A stretch of DNA of 34,761 nt from Aliidiomarina haloalkalitolerans (GCF_003987315.1 NZ_PIPI01000011.1:1-34761); one strand, 5' to 3'; positions 25,412 to 34,622 are shown, counted from the stretch's first letter. Program-made: numbers and translations. Notes: generated from the letters alone by a model not told the origin.

Positions 25412-25430
25412 TTAATATTTGGAGTATACG

Positions 25431-25970
25431 ATGGCGAAACTGCATGATTTTTACAGAGAGACTGTAGTTCCTGAACTGATGAAACAGTTCAGCTACACCA
25501 GTGTCATGCAAGTCCCTCGGATTGAAAAAATCACACTCAACATGGGTGTTGGCGAAGCATTAGCAGACAAAAAGATTCTCGACAACGCAGTTGCCGACTT
25601 AGAAGCCATTACTGGCCAAAAAGTTGTGCGCACTGTTGCTCGTAAATCAGTTGCTGGCTTCAAAATCCGTGAAGGCTTCCCGATTGGTTGTAAAGTAACT
25701 CTACGCGGCGAGCACATGTGGGATTTCCTGCAGAGACTGATCTCTATTGCGATTCCTCGGATTCGTGACTTCCGTGGTTTAAATCCGAAGTCGTTTGACG
25801 GTCGCGGGAACTACAGCATGGGCGTTCGTGAGCAAATCATTTTCCCAGAAATCGACTATGACAAAGTTGACCGGGTACGTGGTTTGGATATCACGATCAC
25901 TACCAGTGCAAAGAGCGACGATGAAGCTCGTGCATTGCTGGCTGCCTTTAACTTTCCGTTTAAAAAGTAA
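25431..25970 (+). CDS. rplE: 50S ribosomal protein L5
   Basis: L5 binds 5S rRNA in the central protuberance and contacts the P-site tRNA. The product is 179 residues from the ATG at 25431, the same as E. coli. It has [20 protein letters not shown] and [26 protein letters not shown] lies 7 nt upstream. In E. coli, S8 represses the spc operon near this start. I did not find a clear copy of that site here. Confidence 0.98.
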   Translation: MAKLHDFYRETVVPELMKQFSYTSVMQVPRIEKITLNMGVGEALADKKILDNAVADLEAITGQKVVRTVARKSVAGFKIREGFPIGCKVTLRGEHMWDFLQRLISIAIPRIRDFRGLNPKSFDGRGNYSMGVREQIIFPEIDYDKVDRVRGLDITITTSAKSDDEARALLAAFNFPFKK

Positions 25971-25981
25971 GGTGTAGAGTT

Positions 25982-26287
25982 ATGGCAAAAGTTTCTATGA
26001 AAATGCGCGAACTTAAGCGTCAACAGCTAGCTGAAAAGTTTGCTGAAAAACGCCGCGCACTGAAAGCTACTATTAGCAATCCAGCGACCTCAGACGAGCA
26101 ACGCTGGGAAGCCGTTCTGGAACTTCAGAAGCTTCCTCGTGATAGCAGTCGTTCACGTCAGCGTAACCGCTGCCGTGTGACTGGTCGTCCACATGGTGTG
26201 CTGCGCAAGTTTGGCATGAGCCGTATTAAGGTTCGTGAAAAAGCAATGCGCGGTGAAATTCCTGGCTTGAAAAAAGCTAGCTGGTAA
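25982..26287 (+). CDS. rpsN: 30S ribosomal protein S14 (zinc-free type)
   Basis: S14 is a late-assembling head protein. The product is 101 residues with the long N-terminal form ([20 protein letters not shown]) and the conserved [15 protein letters not shown] segment. It lacks the paired CxxC motifs of the short zinc-binding form, so it is the zinc-independent type found in E. coli. It lies between rplE and rpsH in the standard order. Confidence 0.98.
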   Translation: MAKVSMKMRELKRQQLAEKFAEKRRALKATISNPATSDEQRWEAVLELQKLPRDSSRSRQRNRCRVTGRPHGVLRKFGMSRIKVREKAMRGEIPGLKKASW

Positions 26288-26313
26288 GCCACCAATCACG
26301 GGAGAAAGCAAAA

Positions 26314-26706
26314 ATGAGCATGCAAGATCCAATTGCGGATATGTTTACACGCATTCGCAACGCTCAGTCTGCGAACAAAGTTGCAGTGGTGATGCCAGCG
26401 TCGAAGCAGAAGCAAGCAATTGCACAAGTTCTGCAAGACGAGGGTTACATCAGTGGATTCAAAGTAGCAGATAGCGTGAAGCCAGAGTTGGAAATCACCC
26501 TGAAGTATTTCGAAGGCAAGCCTGTCATCGAATCAATTCAGCGTGTAAGCCGTCCTGGTCTGCGTATTTATAAGAAGCGTAACGAACTACCTAAAGTTAT
26601 GGGTGGTCTCGGTATCGCAGTTATTTCCACGTCTAAGGGCCTGATGACCGACCGTGCTGCGCGTAAAGCAGGACTCGGTGGTGAGATCATCGGCTACGTA
26701 GCGTAA
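26314..26706 (+). CDS. rpsH: 30S ribosomal protein S8, likely spc regulator
   Basis: S8 binds the central domain of 16S rRNA and in E. coli represses the spc operon. The product is 130 residues as in E. coli, beginning [20 protein letters not shown] with the C-terminal [27 protein letters not shown] precedes the ATG. A second in-frame ATG two codons later would remove two residues, but the first gives the usual length. Confidence 0.98.
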   Translation: MSMQDPIADMFTRIRNAQSANKVAVVMPASKQKQAIAQVLQDEGYISGFKVADSVKPELEITLKYFEGKPVIESIQRVSRPGLRIYKKRNELPKVMGGLGIAVISTSKGLMTDRAARKAGLGGEIIGYVA

Positions 26707-26719
26707 CGGAGGGTAGGAT

Positions 26720-27253
26720 ATGTCACGCGTTGCTAAGGCACCTGTTGCTATCCCTGCCGGCGTTGAAGTTACGTTGAACGGTCAGGAAGTAACAATTAAA
26801 GGTACTCAAGGTACTTTGACTCGTGTTTTTAATGATGCAGTAGAAGTTGTTTCTGCTGATCAAGAATTGCGCGCCGCACCTCGCGAAGGTATGGCTAACG
26901 CAGTTGCTCAAGCAGGTACTGCTCGTGCATTGTTGAATAACATGGTTGTCGGGGTTACCCAAGGCTTCGTACGTAAACTGAACCTAGTAGGTGTTGGTTA
27001 TCGTGCACAAGCTCAAGGTAATAAATTAAATCTGAGCCTGGGCTTCTCTCACCCAGTTGAGTTCAACGTTCCAGCGGGTGTTACCGTTGAAACTCCAACT
27101 CAAACTGAGGTTGTAGTGAAGGGCGCTGATAAGCAGTTAGTTGGTCAAGTAGCTGCTAATATTCGCGCGTACCGTAAACCAGAGCCTTACAAAGGCAAAG
27201 GTGTACGTTACAGCGACGAGCAAGTGCGCCGTAAAGAAGCCAAGAAAAAATAG
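26720..27253 (+). CDS. rplF: 50S ribosomal protein L6
   Basis: L6 lies near the sarcin-ricin loop and the factor-binding site. The product is 177 residues as in E. coli, with two similar beta-alpha domains. The start is [20 protein letters not shown] and the C-terminal motif is [25 protein letters not shown] lies 8 nt before the ATG. Spacing to rpsH is 13 bp. Confidence 0.98.
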   Translation: MSRVAKAPVAIPAGVEVTLNGQEVTIKGTQGTLTRVFNDAVEVVSADQELRAAPREGMANAVAQAGTARALLNNMVVGVTQGFVRKLNLVGVGYRAQAQGNKLNLSLGFSHPVEFNVPAGVTVETPTQTEVVVKGADKQLVGQVAANIRAYRKPEPYKGKGVRYSDEQVRRKEAKKK

Positions 27254-27262
27254 GGTAATACG

Positions 27263-27616
27263 ATGGACAAGAAATCAGCTCGCTTACGTCGTGCTACTCG
27301 CGCGCGTAAGAAAATTCAAGAGTTGGGTGCGACCCGTCTGGTGGTTCACCGTACCCCGCGGCATATCTATGCTCAATTGATCGCAGCTAGTGGTTCTGAA
27401 GTATTAGCGACAGCTTCTACTGTAGAAGGTGCGGTTAAAGAGCAGTTAAAGAGCACGGGTAACGTGGAAGCCGCAAAATTCGTCGGTAAGTTGATTGCTG
27501 AGCGTGGTAAAGAGAAAGGCGTTGAGTCTGTATCTTTCGATCGCAGTGGCTTCAAATACCATGGTCGTGTTGCTGCACTGGCAGATGCTGCCCGTGAAGC
27601 AGGACTGCAGTTCTAG
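27263..27616 (+). CDS. rplR: 50S ribosomal protein L18
   Basis: L18 binds 5S rRNA with L5 in the central protuberance. The product is 117 residues as in E. coli. The basic N-terminus [18 protein letters not shown] is followed by [17 protein letters not shown], and the C-terminus has [20 protein letters not shown]. The ribosome binding site is weak (AGGGTAAT). It lies 9 bp from rplF. Confidence 0.98.
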   Translation: MDKKSARLRRATRARKKIQELGATRLVVHRTPRHIYAQLIAASGSEVLATASTVEGAVKEQLKSTGNVEAAKFVGKLIAERGKEKGVESVSFDRSGFKYHGRVAALADAAREAGLQF

Positions 27617-27625
27617 GAGACGAAA

Positions 27626-28126
27626 ATGGCAAATCATGAAGCTCAAAACGGTGAAATGATGGAAAAGCTCATCACAGTTAACCGCGTCTCTAAAGTTGTT
27701 AAAGGTGGTCGTATCTTTAGCTTTACTGCGCTGACTGTGGTAGGTGATGGCCAGGGTAAAGTTGGTTTCGGTTACGGCAAAGCACGTGAAGTGCCTGCTG
27801 CTATCCAGAAAGCAATGGAAAAAGCACGCCGTAACATGGTGACTGTAGAGTTAACCAACGGTACGTTGCAACACCCTGTTAAAGGTCGTCACTCTGGCTC
27901 GAACGTATTCATGCAACCAGCCTCTGAAGGTACCGGTATTATTGCCGGTGGTGCAATGCGCGCCGTTCTGGAAGTTGCTGGCGTTCATAACGTTCTGTCA
28001 AAGGCTTACGGTTCAACCAACCCAATTAACGTTGTTCGTGCAACGATCAAAGCTCTAGAGGCAATGAACTCTCCAGAGCAGATCGCTGCGAAACGCGGAC
28101 TTTCTGTTAAAGAAATCGTGGGGTAG
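27626..28126 (+). CDS. rpsE: 30S ribosomal protein S5
   Basis: S5 contributes to decoding accuracy and mRNA unwinding; changes in it can give spectinomycin resistance or ram phenotypes. The product is 166 residues (167 in E. coli). It has the double-stranded RNA-binding part [20 protein letters not shown] and the C-terminal [20 protein letters not shown]. The spectinomycin-sensitive loop SKVVKGG looks unaltered. TAGGAG lies 8 nt before the ATG. Confidence 0.98.
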   Translation: MANHEAQNGEMMEKLITVNRVSKVVKGGRIFSFTALTVVGDGQGKVGFGYGKAREVPAAIQKAMEKARRNMVTVELTNGTLQHPVKGRHSGSNVFMQPASEGTGIIAGGAMRAVLEVAGVHNVLSKAYGSTNPINVVRATIKALEAMNSPEQIAAKRGLSVKEIVG

Positions 28127-28132
28127 TGAACA

Positions 28133-28315
28133 ATGGCGAACAAGACAATTAAAGTAACTCAAACCAAAAGCTCAATCGGCCGCTTACCAAAGCATAAGGC
28201 TACATTGGTTGGTTTGGGTCTGCGCCGCATTAATCACACAGTTGAATTAGAAGATACTCCTTCTGTTCGCGGTATGATTAACAAGGTTAACTACATGGTT
28301 AAGGTAGAGGAGTAA
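28133..28315 (+). CDS. rpmD: 50S ribosomal protein L30
   Basis: L30 is a small protein near 5S rRNA. The product is 60 residues (59 in E. coli), with [19 protein letters not shown] and [20 protein letters not shown] as the conserved body. It lies 6 bp after rpsE and 3 bp before rplO, so translation is probably coupled. Confidence 0.97.
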   Translation: MANKTIKVTQTKSSIGRLPKHKATLVGLGLRRINHTVELEDTPSVRGMINKVNYMVKVEE

Positions 28316-28318
28316 GAC

Positions 28319-28753
28319 ATGTTTTTGAATTCTCTCTCTCCTGCACCTGGTGCGAAGACTGCTAAGAAGCGCTTAGGTCGCGGTATTGGTTCAGGACTTG
28401 GCAAGACAGGTGGTCGTGGTCACAAAGGTCAGAAATCTCGTTCAGGCGGAAGCGTGAAACCAGGTTTCGAAGGCGGTCAAATGCCTTTACAACGCCGTTT
28501 GCCTAAATTCGGTTTTACTTCACGTAAAGCGATGCAAACAGCAGAAGTAACCCTGAGTGAACTAGCTAAAGTAGCTGGTGAAACTGCGACTTTAGACACG
28601 CTGAAAGAAGCAGGTCTGGTGAAGAAGAACATTTTGTTCGTTAAAGTCATCAAGTCTGGTGAAATCAACCGTGCTATTACTGTACAGGGCATTAAAGTCA
28701 CTAAAGGTGCGCTCGAGTTAATCGAAGCGGCCGGCGGCAAAGTCGAAGGATAA
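28319..28753 (+). CDS. rplO: 50S ribosomal protein L15
   Basis: L15 is a late-assembly protein with a long basic N-terminal extension into 23S rRNA. The product is 144 residues as in E. coli. It carries the Gly/Arg/Lys-rich stretch [20 protein letters not shown], then [19 protein letters not shown] overlaps the rpmD end. secY follows 7 bp after the stop. Confidence 0.98.
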   Translation: MFLNSLSPAPGAKTAKKRLGRGIGSGLGKTGGRGHKGQKSRSGGSVKPGFEGGQMPLQRRLPKFGFTSRKAMQTAEVTLSELAKVAGETATLDTLKEAGLVKKNILFVKVIKSGEINRAITVQGIKVTKGALELIEAAGGKVEG

Positions 28754-28760
28754 TTGACTC

Positions 28761-30089
28761 ATGGCTAGACCAGGATTGGAAAAAACCAGCGCAAAAGGTG
28801 GTTTGTCAGAACTGAAGACCCGTCTTCTGTTTGTGCTTGGTGCGATTATTGTTTTTCGTGCCGCTTCTTTTGTGCCGATTCCTGGGATAGATGCAGCCGT
28901 ATTAGCTGATTTATTTGCACAGCAACAGGGTACTATCGTTGCCATGTTTAACATGTTCAGCGGTGGTGCTCTGGAGCGTGCTTCGATCCTTGCGTTAGGC
29001 ATTATGCCTTACATCACAGCTTCGATTATTATGCAGCTGATGGCAGTGGTTCATCCAAAGCTAGCAGAGCTTAAGAAAGAAGGTGAAGCAGGGCGTCGTA
29101 AGATCAGTCAATACACGCGTTGGGGTACTCTAGTGCTGGCAACCATGCAATCCATTGGGATTGCAACTGGGTTGCCGAACTTGATTCCAGGTTTGGTTAT
29201 CAACCCTGGTTTCCCGTTCTATTTCACCGCGGTAGTCAGTTTGGTCACCGGAACCATGTTCTTAATGTGGTTAGGTGAACAGATTACCGAACGTGGCATA
29301 GGCAATGGTATTTCAATTATCATCTTCGCCGGGATTGTTGCAGGCTTGCCTTCAGCAGTCGGTCAAACAGCGGAACAAGCACGTCAGGGCGACCTGCACT
29401 TGTTGTTACTGTTGTTAATCGGTGTAATCGTTTTGGCGGTTACTTATTTTGTTGTATTTGTAGAGCGCGGACAGCGTCGGATTGTGGTAAACTACGCCAA
29501 GCGTCAGCAAGGTCGTAAAGTTTTTGCCGCTCAGAGTTCACATTTGCCATTGAAAGTTAACATGGCGGGTGTAATTCCACCGATTTTCGCGTCGAGCATC
29601 ATCTTGTTCCCAGCGACCATGGCTTCATGGTTTGGTCAAGGTGAAGGCGGCGTTGCGCAAGTGTTACAGAACATTTCTTTAACTCTGTCTCCTGGACAGC
29701 CGTTATATGTCATGCTGTACGCTGCAACGATTATCTTCTTCTGTTTCTTCTATACTGCGTTGGTATTTAACCCACGCGATACAGCAGACAACTTGAAGAA
29801 GTCAGGTGCGTTTATCCCAGGTATCCGCCCGGGTGAGCAAACCTCGCGCTACATCGACAAAGTAATGACGCGACTGACTCTGGCTGGCGCTCTGTATATA
29901 ACATTTATTTGTTTGATTCCTGAATTCATGATGATTGCGTGGAACGTTCAGTTCTACTTCGGCGGCACTTCGCTGTTGATTATCGTCATTGTTATCATGG
30001 ATTTCATGGCTCAGGTACAAACTCATTTGATGTCTCATCAATATGAGTCGGTACTGAAAAAAGCGAACCTTAAGGGCTACGGCCGCTAA
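28761..30089 (+). CDS. secY: Protein translocase subunit SecY
   Basis: SecY is the pore subunit of the SecYEG translocon and works with SecA and the ribosome to export or insert proteins. The product is 442 residues (443 in E. coli) with ten hydrophobic segments expected. It has the plug-region [16 protein letters not shown], the cytoplasmic loop [12 protein letters not shown], and the C-terminal [16 protein letters not shown]. It is co-transcribed with the ribosomal genes as in E. coli, and rpmJ follows 24 bp later. Confidence 0.98.
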   Translation: MARPGLEKTSAKGGLSELKTRLLFVLGAIIVFRAASFVPIPGIDAAVLADLFAQQQGTIVAMFNMFSGGALERASILALGIMPYITASIIMQLMAVVHPKLAELKKEGEAGRRKISQYTRWGTLVLATMQSIGIATGLPNLIPGLVINPGFPFYFTAVVSLVTGTMFLMWLGEQITERGIGNGISIIIFAGIVAGLPSAVGQTAEQARQGDLHLLLLLLIGVIVLAVTYFVVFVERGQRRIVVNYAKRQQGRKVFAAQSSHLPLKVNMAGVIPPIFASSIILFPATMASWFGQGEGGVAQVLQNISLTLSPGQPLYVMLYAATIIFFCFFYTALVFNPRDTADNLKKSGAFIPGIRPGEQTSRYIDKVMTRLTLAGALYITFICLIPEFMMIAWNVQFYFGGTSLLIIVIVIMDFMAQVQTHLMSHQYESVLKKANLKGYGR

Positions 30090-30113
30090 GGTCGTTGGTT
30101 ACGGAGACTAGCA

Positions 30114-30227
30114 ATGAAAGTACGTGCTTCCGTTAAGAAGATCTGCCGGAACTGCAAGGTCATCAAACGTCACGGCGTTGTTCGTGTAATTTGTACTGAC
30201 CCAAAGCATAAGCAACGGCAGGGTTAA
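30114..30227 (+). CDS. rpmJ: 50S ribosomal protein L36
   Basis: L36 is the smallest large-subunit protein and has a zinc ribbon. This 37-residue product is [15 protein letters not shown]... followed by VIKRHG and [11 protein letters not shown]. Zinc ligands are Cys11, Cys14, Cys27 and His32, so it is the zinc-binding form; E. coli has 38 residues. GGAG lies 8 nt before the ATG. It is the last gene of the spc group, followed by an 11-bp hairpin. A zinc-free paralogue may exist elsewhere and would be a natural Zur target, but none is in the window. Confidence 0.96.
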   Translation: MKVRASVKKICRNCKVIKRHGVVRVICTDPKHKQRQG

Positions 30228-30235
30228 GTAAGTTT

Positions 30236-30263
30236 CACAGTCCGGAATAACATCCGGACTGTG
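30236..30263 (+). terminator. Hairpin between rpmJ and rpsM
   Basis: CACAGTCCGGA (30236-30246) and TCCGGACTGTG (30253-30263) form a perfect 11-bp stem with a 6-nt loop, followed by ATATTTGTATTTG. The T-run is interrupted, so it may end part of spc transcription or act as an RNA processing or stabilising element. Confidence 0.6.
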
Positions 30264-30307
30264 ATATTTGTATTTGCAAAATTTGCATTTGCAAAAAGTA
30301 AACCGGT

Positions 30308-30385
30308 TGAGTATCCTAACGGGCTTTTCAACTGGTGCCCATTAAACTATAGGAGAAATGTTAGTGGCCCGTATAGCTGGCATTA
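30308..30385 (+). promoter_or_regulatory. Alpha operon leader (S4-binding site, Alpha_RBS type)
   Basis: TTGAGTATCCTAACGGGCTT begins a stretch that closely follows the E. coli alpha leader as I remember it, then CAACTGG...TATTAAACTATAGGAG-like sequence and GTGGCCCGTATAGC at the start of rpsM. In E. coli this region forms a pseudoknot to which S4 binds and traps the 30S complex. The close match over the leader and start region supports the same translational control of rpsM-rpsK-rpsD-rpoA here. Boundaries are approximate. Confidence 0.8.
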
Positions 30386-30720
30386 ACGTCCCTGACAATA
30401 AACATGCTGTAATCGCATTGACTTCGATTTACGGTGTCGGCCTGACTCGCTCTAAAGCGATCTGTGCTGCTGCTGGTATCGCAGAAGATACGAAACTAAG
30501 CACTTTGTCAGAGGAACAAATTGACGTAATTCGTGAGCAAGTTGCCAAATACGCTGTAGAAGGTGACCTGCGTCGTGAAGTTTCTATGAACATTAAGCGT
30601 CTGATGGACCTCGGTTGTTACCGTGGCCTTCGTCATCGTCGCAGCTTACCTCTACGTGGTCAGCGCACTAAAACTAATGCGCGCACCCGTAAAGGTCCGC
30701 GTAAACCGATTAAGAAGTAA
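30364..30720 (+). CDS. rpsM: 30S ribosomal protein S13
   Basis: S13 is a head protein that contacts the P-site tRNA and forms bridges with L5 and L31. The product is 118 residues from the GTG at 30364, the same length and start codon as E. coli. AGGAG lies 8 nt upstream. An ATG at 30358 is too close to that site. It begins [20 protein letters not shown] and ends [12 protein letters not shown]. The GTG start is part of the S4-controlled leader. Confidence 0.97.
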   Translation: MARIAGINVPDNKHAVIALTSIYGVGLTRSKAICAAAGIAEDTKLSTLSEEQIDVIREQVAKYAVEGDLRREVSMNIKRLMDLGCYRGLRHRRSLPLRGQRTKTNARTRKGPRKPIKK

Positions 30721-30732
30721 GGAGAAGCGATA

Positions 30733-31122
30733 ATGGCTAAAGCACCTACTCGTACTCGGAAGCGCGTTAAAAAGCAAGTGACCGACGGAATGGCGCATAT
30801 CCATGCGTCTTTCAACAACACGATCGTGACTATCACCGATCGCCAGGGCAACGCTTTATCTTGGGCTACCGCAGGTGGTTCAGGTTTCCGTGGCTCACGT
30901 AAATCAACTCCGTTCGCAGCTCAGGTAGCAGCAGAACGTGCAGGTGAAATGGCGAAGGAATATGGTTTGAAGAATCTGGAAGTGTTCGTGAAAGGACCAG
31001 GTCCAGGTCGTGAATCTTCGATTCGTGCCCTGAACGCGGTCGGTTACAAAATCACAAACATTACCGATGTGACACCAATTCCTCACAACGGTTGTCGTCC
31101 GCCTAAGAAACGTCGCGTTTAA
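30733..31122 (+). CDS. rpsK: 30S ribosomal protein S11
   Basis: S11 lies on the platform near the E site. The product is 129 residues as in E. coli, with [20 protein letters not shown] near the start and [16 protein letters not shown] and [11 protein letters not shown] at the end. The Asn-Gly in that ending is the site where many bacteria have an isoaspartate. AAGGAG lies 8 nt before the ATG. Confidence 0.98.
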   Translation: MAKAPTRTRKRVKKQVTDGMAHIHASFNNTIVTITDRQGNALSWATAGGSGFRGSRKSTPFAAQVAAERAGEMAKEYGLKNLEVFVKGPGPGRESSIRALNAVGYKITNITDVTPIPHNGCRPPKKRRV

Positions 31123-31152
31123 TTGGCGTGAAACGATAGTTGGAGAAAGAAC

Positions 31153-31773
31153 ATGGCTAGATATTTGGGTCCAAAACTCAAACTGAGTCGTCGCGAAGGA
31201 ACTGACCTGTTCCTCAAGAGCGGTGTTCGCGCGATCGATTCAAAATGTAAGCTGGAGAATGCACCAGGTCAACACGGCGCCCGTCGCGGTCGTCTGTCTG
31301 ACTACGGTCTTCAGTTACGTGAAAAACAAAAAGTTCGCCGTATTTTCGGTGTACTAGAGAAGCAATTCCGCAACTACTACAAAGAAGCTGCGCGCTTGAA
31401 AGGCAACACTGGTGAAAACCTGCTGCAACTGCTTGAGTCGCGTCTTGACAACGTAGTATACCGGATGGGCTTTGCATCAACTCGTGCTGAAGCACGTCAG
31501 TTGGTAAGTCACAAAGCAATCGTAGTTAACGGTCGCGTTGTGAACATTCCATCGTATCAGGTTAAACCTGAAGACGTGGTCGGCGTTCGCGAAAAAGCTA
31601 AAAAGCAAGCGCGTATTGGCGCTGCATTAGAGCTTGCAGAGCAGCGTGAGAAGCCAACTTGGGTAGAAGTTGACGCCAAAGAATTATCTGGTGTTTTCAA
31701 ACGTCTCCCAGAGCGGACTGACCTATCTGCAGACATTAACGAACAGTTGATCGTAGAGCTTTACTCTAAGTAA
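31153..31773 (+). CDS. rpsD: 30S ribosomal protein S4, alpha operon regulator
   Basis: S4 starts assembly of the 16S 5' domain, helps rRNA antitermination and in E. coli represses its own operon through the rpsM leader. The product is 206 residues as in E. coli, beginning [20 protein letters not shown]. The S4 RNA-binding domain [20 protein letters not shown] lies near residue 95. GGAG lies 8 nt before the ATG. Confidence 0.98.
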   Translation: MARYLGPKLKLSRREGTDLFLKSGVRAIDSKCKLENAPGQHGARRGRLSDYGLQLREKQKVRRIFGVLEKQFRNYYKEAARLKGNTGENLLQLLESRLDNVVYRMGFASTRAEARQLVSHKAIVVNGRVVNIPSYQVKPEDVVGVREKAKKQARIGAALELAEQREKPTWVEVDAKELSGVFKRLPERTDLSADINEQLIVELYSK

Positions 31774-31798
31774 GGCCTCAGCATAAAGAGAGGACACA

Positions 31799-32788
31799 AT
31801 GCAGGGTTCTGTAACCGAATTTCTGAAACCGCGGCTCGTCGATATCGAGCAAATCAGCACCAACCGCGCGAAAGTAACTCTTGAGCCGTTGGAGCGTGGA
31901 TTTGGTCATACGCTGGGTAATGCGCTGCGTCGTATCCTTCTCTCTTCAATGCCGGGTTGTGCGGTAACTGAAGTAGAGATTGATGGCGTACAGCATGAGT
32001 ACAGCACGAAAGAAGGTGTGCAGGAAGACATCATTGAAATCCTGCTGAACCTGAAAGGTCTCGCTGTCAAACTGAACGGCAAAGACGAAGCTACGTTAAC
32101 TTTATCTAAGTCTGGTGCTGGTCAAGTTGTTGCAGCTGACATCGTTACCGATGGTGACGTTGAAATCTGTAATCCAGACCACTTAATTTGTACTTTGACT
32201 GGTGATGTTGATTTTTCAATGCGCCTTAAAGTTGAACGCGGTCGTGGTTACGTCCCAGCAAATGTTCGTCAGCAGAATGAAGACGAAGACCGTTCTATCG
32301 GTCGTCTTTTGGTAGACGCTTCATTTAGTCCAGTAGAACGTATTGCTTACAACGTCGAAGCGGCGCGTGTTGAGCAACGTACAGATTTGGACAAACTGGT
32401 TATCGATATGGAAACCAATGGTACTATCGATCCAGAAGAAGCGATTCGTCGTGCAGCAACTATTTTAGCTGAACAGCTAGAAGCGTTTGTTGAATTACGT
32501 GACGTAAGCGAGCCAGAAGAGAAGGAAGAGAAGCCGGAGTTTGATCCGATTCTTCTTCGTCCTGTAGACGATCTCGAGCTGACTGTCCGGTCTGCGAACT
32601 GTCTGAAAGCAGAAGCGATTCAGTATATTGGTGATCTGGTTCAGCGCACCGAGGTAGAGCTGTTGAAGACTCCAAACCTTGGTAAGAAATCGTTGACCGA
32701 GATTAAGGACGTCTTAGCTTCACGTGGTTTGTCATTAGGTATGCGCCTAGAAAATTGGCCACCTGCAAGCCTGTTGGATAATGACTAA
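31799..32788 (+). CDS. rpoA: RNA polymerase alpha subunit
   Basis: The alpha dimer is the assembly platform of RNA polymerase. The product is 329 residues, as in E. coli. The N-terminal domain (about 1-235) has [20 protein letters not shown]. An acidic linker ([11 protein letters not shown]) follows, then the C-terminal DNA-binding domain (about 250-329) with [20 protein letters not shown] and [14 protein letters not shown]. That domain recognises A/T-rich UP elements such as the one upstream of rRNA P1 in this window. AGAGGA lies about 6 nt before the ATG. Confidence 0.98.
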   Translation: MQGSVTEFLKPRLVDIEQISTNRAKVTLEPLERGFGHTLGNALRRILLSSMPGCAVTEVEIDGVQHEYSTKEGVQEDIIEILLNLKGLAVKLNGKDEATLTLSKSGAGQVVAADIVTDGDVEICNPDHLICTLTGDVDFSMRLKVERGRGYVPANVRQQNEDEDRSIGRLLVDASFSPVERIAYNVEAARVEQRTDLDKLVIDMETNGTIDPEEAIRRAATILAEQLEAFVELRDVSEPEEKEEKPEFDPILLRPVDDLELTVRSANCLKAEAIQYIGDLVQRTEVELLKTPNLGKKSLTEIKDVLASRGLSLGMRLENWPPASLLDND

Positions 32789-32838
32789 GGCGACCTTGAG
32801 GTCACCTAGGTAGAAGATTTACTGAGAAGGGTATTGGT

Positions 32839-33240
32839 ATGCGCCATCGTAAGAGTGGTCGTCAACTTAACCGTAACAGCAGCCATCGCCAGGCTATGTT
32901 CCGTAACATGGCTAGCTCATTGGTTCGTCACGAAGTGATCAAAACCACTGTGCCAAAAGCGAAAGAGCTGCGCCGCGTAATCGAACCTTTGATTACATTG
33001 GCAAAACAGGATAGCGTTGCAAACCGTCGTTTAGCGTTTGCTCGCACTCGTGACAAAGAAGTAGTTGGTAAGCTGTTTAACGAGCTTGGCCCACGTTTCG
33101 CAGAGCGTGCTGGTGGTTACACCCGCATTCTGAAATGTGGCTTCCGCGCTGGTGACAACGCACCGATGGCTTTCATCGAGTTAGTTGATCGACCTGTTAA
33201 CGCAGAAGAAACCGTTGAAGAAGTAGCGACTGAAGAATAA
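32839..33240 (+). CDS. rplQ: 50S ribosomal protein L17
   Basis: L17 lies near the tunnel exit. The product is 133 residues (127 in E. coli), the extra length being an acidic tail ([13 protein letters not shown]). The start [20 protein letters not shown] and [20 protein letters not shown] are diagnostic. It is the last gene of the alpha operon and a strong terminator follows 23 bp after the stop. Confidence 0.98.
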   Translation: MRHRKSGRQLNRNSSHRQAMFRNMASSLVRHEVIKTTVPKAKELRRVIEPLITLAKQDSVANRRLAFARTRDKEVVGKLFNELGPRFAERAGGYTRILKCGFRAGDNAPMAFIELVDRPVNAEETVEEVATEE

Positions 33241-33263
33241 GCTACTGAACGACGATTCAAAAG

Positions 33264-33288
33264 ACGGGACCCTTGTGGTCCCGTTTTT
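33264..33288 (+). terminator. Intrinsic terminator of the alpha operon
   Basis: ACGGGACC (33264-33271) and GGTCCCGT (33277-33284) form a perfect stem with a 5-nt loop, followed by five T from 33284. It closes the transcript rpsM-rpsK-rpsD-rpoA-rplQ. Confidence 0.94.
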
Positions 33289-33424
33289 GATCGTGGCATT
33301 TGCCAAAGATTCTTGTAGACTCGCACTACTGTATGCAACATTGTTTATCTTTAATTTCAGTTCAACGACAGATTAACTCGGCGCATTGAGCTGGAATACA
33401 ACAACGTATAAAGAAGGAAAAGAC

Positions 33425-33910
33425 ATGCCTAGTTTTGATATTGTTTCCGAAATCGATAAGGTAGAACTGAAAAACGCAGTTGATAATACCGAACGAGAAA
33501 TCGGCAACCGATTCGATTTTCGTGGTGTGTTAGCAGAGGTGTCACTGAAAGAGTTAACTGTCACATTGAAAAGTGAATCAGATTTCCAAGTTAAGCAGTT
33601 ACTCGAAGTGTTACGAAGCCAGTGTACCAAGCGTGGAATTACATTAGCCGGCGCTGAGATTGATGATGAGTCAACCCATAGCGGGAAGACCTTTAGTTTA
33701 GACGTTGAGTTTAAGCAGGGCATTGACCAGCCGTTAGCCAAACAAATGATTAAGCTTTTAAAAGAGAGCAAGATTAAAGTGCAAGCTTCGATTCAAGGTG
33801 ACAAAGTTCGAGTTACCGGTAAGAAGCGCGACGACTTACAAGAGGCGATTGCGCTATTGAAGAATTCCGATATTGAGTTGCCATTGCAATTTGAAAACTT
33901 TCGCGATTAA
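33425..33910 (+). CDS. yajQ: YajQ family nucleotide-binding protein
   Basis: YajQ proteins are small two-domain proteins that bind nucleotides; in Xanthomonas a member binds cyclic di-GMP and affects virulence gene expression. The product is 161 residues from the ATG at 33425, with AAGGAA about 6 nt upstream. It begins PSFDIVSEIDKVELKNAVDN and has GNRFDFRG, KIKVQASIQGDKVRVTGKKR and DLQEAIALL, all typical of the family. It stands alone between the alpha operon and the rRNA promoter region. Confidence 0.95.
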   Translation: MPSFDIVSEIDKVELKNAVDNTEREIGNRFDFRGVLAEVSLKELTVTLKSESDFQVKQLLEVLRSQCTKRGITLAGAEIDDESTHSGKTFSLDVEFKQGIDQPLAKQMIKLLKESKIKVQASIQGDKVRVTGKKRDDLQEAIALLKNSDIELPLQFENFRD

Positions 33911-33990
33911 TCACTAACGGGTGTTCATGCTGTTAGTAGCTGACATGCAATAGTGTTGGGCAAGTTATTCTGCACAAAATGATCAAGCGC

Positions 33991-34026
33991 CGAGCTCTGT
34001 ATGAGTGACATACTCAACAGAGCTCG
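33991..34026. terminator. Long hairpin after yajQ
   Basis: CGAGCTCTGT (33991-34000) pairs with ACAGAGCTCG (34017-34026). The loop itself folds as TGAGT-GACAT-ACTCA, leaving one bulged base. A short T-run (AATGTTTT) follows. It is a likely terminator for yajQ and could work in part from either side. Confidence 0.65.
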
Positions 34027-34170
34027 AATGTTTTAAGCCTATCTTGATTCAAATTACCAAACGGTCTTAGTAACAAATGCTAATTTATTTCGGTTAAATG
34101 CAAGTTTTAATCTGCATAACAGCTTATTTCCTTATCTTTAACCCAGCCTAAGTACCAAGAGTGGTAACCG

Positions 34171-34196
34171 TGAGATAACGAGAATATGTTATCTCA
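34171..34196. repeat. Perfect 9-bp inverted repeat upstream of the rRNA promoters
   Basis: TGAGATAAC (34171-34179) and GTTATCTCA (34188-34196) are exact inverted copies separated by 8 bp. It lies about 85 bp upstream of the P1 -35 element. It is A/T-rich with no T-run, so it may be an operator-like protein-binding site rather than a terminator. Confidence 0.5.
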
Positions 34197-34242
34197 ATGT
34201 TAAAACCGCATTGATTTCGTTGACTTTCTGTACGTTTCGATG

Positions 34243-34308
34243 AAAAAACAAGCAATCAGAAAAAAAACTCAAAAAAGATCTTGAACCCCACGGAATGATC
34301 TCTATAAT
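34243..34308 (+). promoter_or_regulatory. rRNA operon promoter P1 with UP element
   Basis: TTGAAC (34281-34286) and TATAAT (34303-34308) are 16 bp apart. An A-rich stretch (34243-34277) just upstream forms an UP-like element for the alpha C-terminal domain. A GC-rich discriminator (GCGCCTCC) follows the -10, the classic arrangement of stringently controlled rRNA P1. Confidence 0.85.
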
Positions 34309-34395
34309 GCGCCTCCGTTGTCAGGGAGAACTTGGCAGCAGCAAGTCCAAGACGTCGCTCAGTTTGAGCGAGATCAAAAAAAGATCGAAACGGCC

Positions 34396-34423
34396 TTGAC
34401 TTAAAATTCCGGTAGCGTAAAAT
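34396..34423 (+). promoter_or_regulatory. rRNA operon promoter P2
   Basis: TTGACT (34396-34401) and TAAAAT (34418-34423) are 16 bp apart and lie about 115 bp downstream of P1. Tandem P1/P2 spacing of this order is normal for gammaproteobacterial rRNA operons. Confidence 0.75.
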
Positions 34424-34432
34424 TCGCTTCCC

Positions 34433-34470
34433 TGCTTCGGCAAGCTCCGAAGCAAAACGTTCTTTAACAA
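34433..34470 (+). promoter_or_regulatory. boxB-like hairpin and boxA antitermination site
   Basis: TGCTTCGG (34433-34440) pairs with CCGAAGCA (34447-34454) as a boxB-like hairpin. It is followed by boxA CGTTCTTTAACA (34459-34470), near the consensus TGCTCTTTAACA bound by NusB-S10. A GTGTGGGCAC segment after it also matches the E. coli rRNA leader. The order boxB-boxA before 16S is standard. Confidence 0.82.
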
Positions 34471-34526
34471 TATATCAAGCCAAGCAATCTGTGTGGGCAC
34501 TTGCATCAGAACTGCATCGACCAAAA

Positions 34527-34555
34527 GCTACTTCGGTAGCGACTACTTCGGTAGT
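34527..34555 (+). repeat. Two tandem UUCG tetraloop hairpins in the 16S leader
   Basis: GCTAC-TTCG-GTAGC (34527-34540) is followed after one base by ACTAC-TTCG-GTAGT (34542-34555). The near-identical units look like a local duplication with a compensatory outer pair change (G-C to A-T), which supports stem formation in RNA. They lie in the precursor sequence between boxA and 16S. Confidence 0.85.
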
Positions 34556-34622
34556 AACTGGTTCAGCACTTTTGAAAGCAGGTAGCTTATATAAGTAACC
34601 AAAAATTCGATTGAGTTGAGCC

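Noticed and set aside
25380-25450. S8-binding repressor site near the rplE start
   Set aside because: Position is as in E. coli, but I could not identify the bulged-helix consensus by eye with confidence. A covariance search is needed.
34219-34248. Additional rRNA promoter at TTGACT 34220
   Set aside because: No -10 match lies 15-19 bp downstream, only an A-run.
33911-34320. tRNA or small protein gene in the gap before the rRNA promoters
   Set aside because: No cloverleaf pattern, TTCGA-type T-loop or frame with a ribosome binding site was seen; only inverted repeats and A/T-rich sequence.
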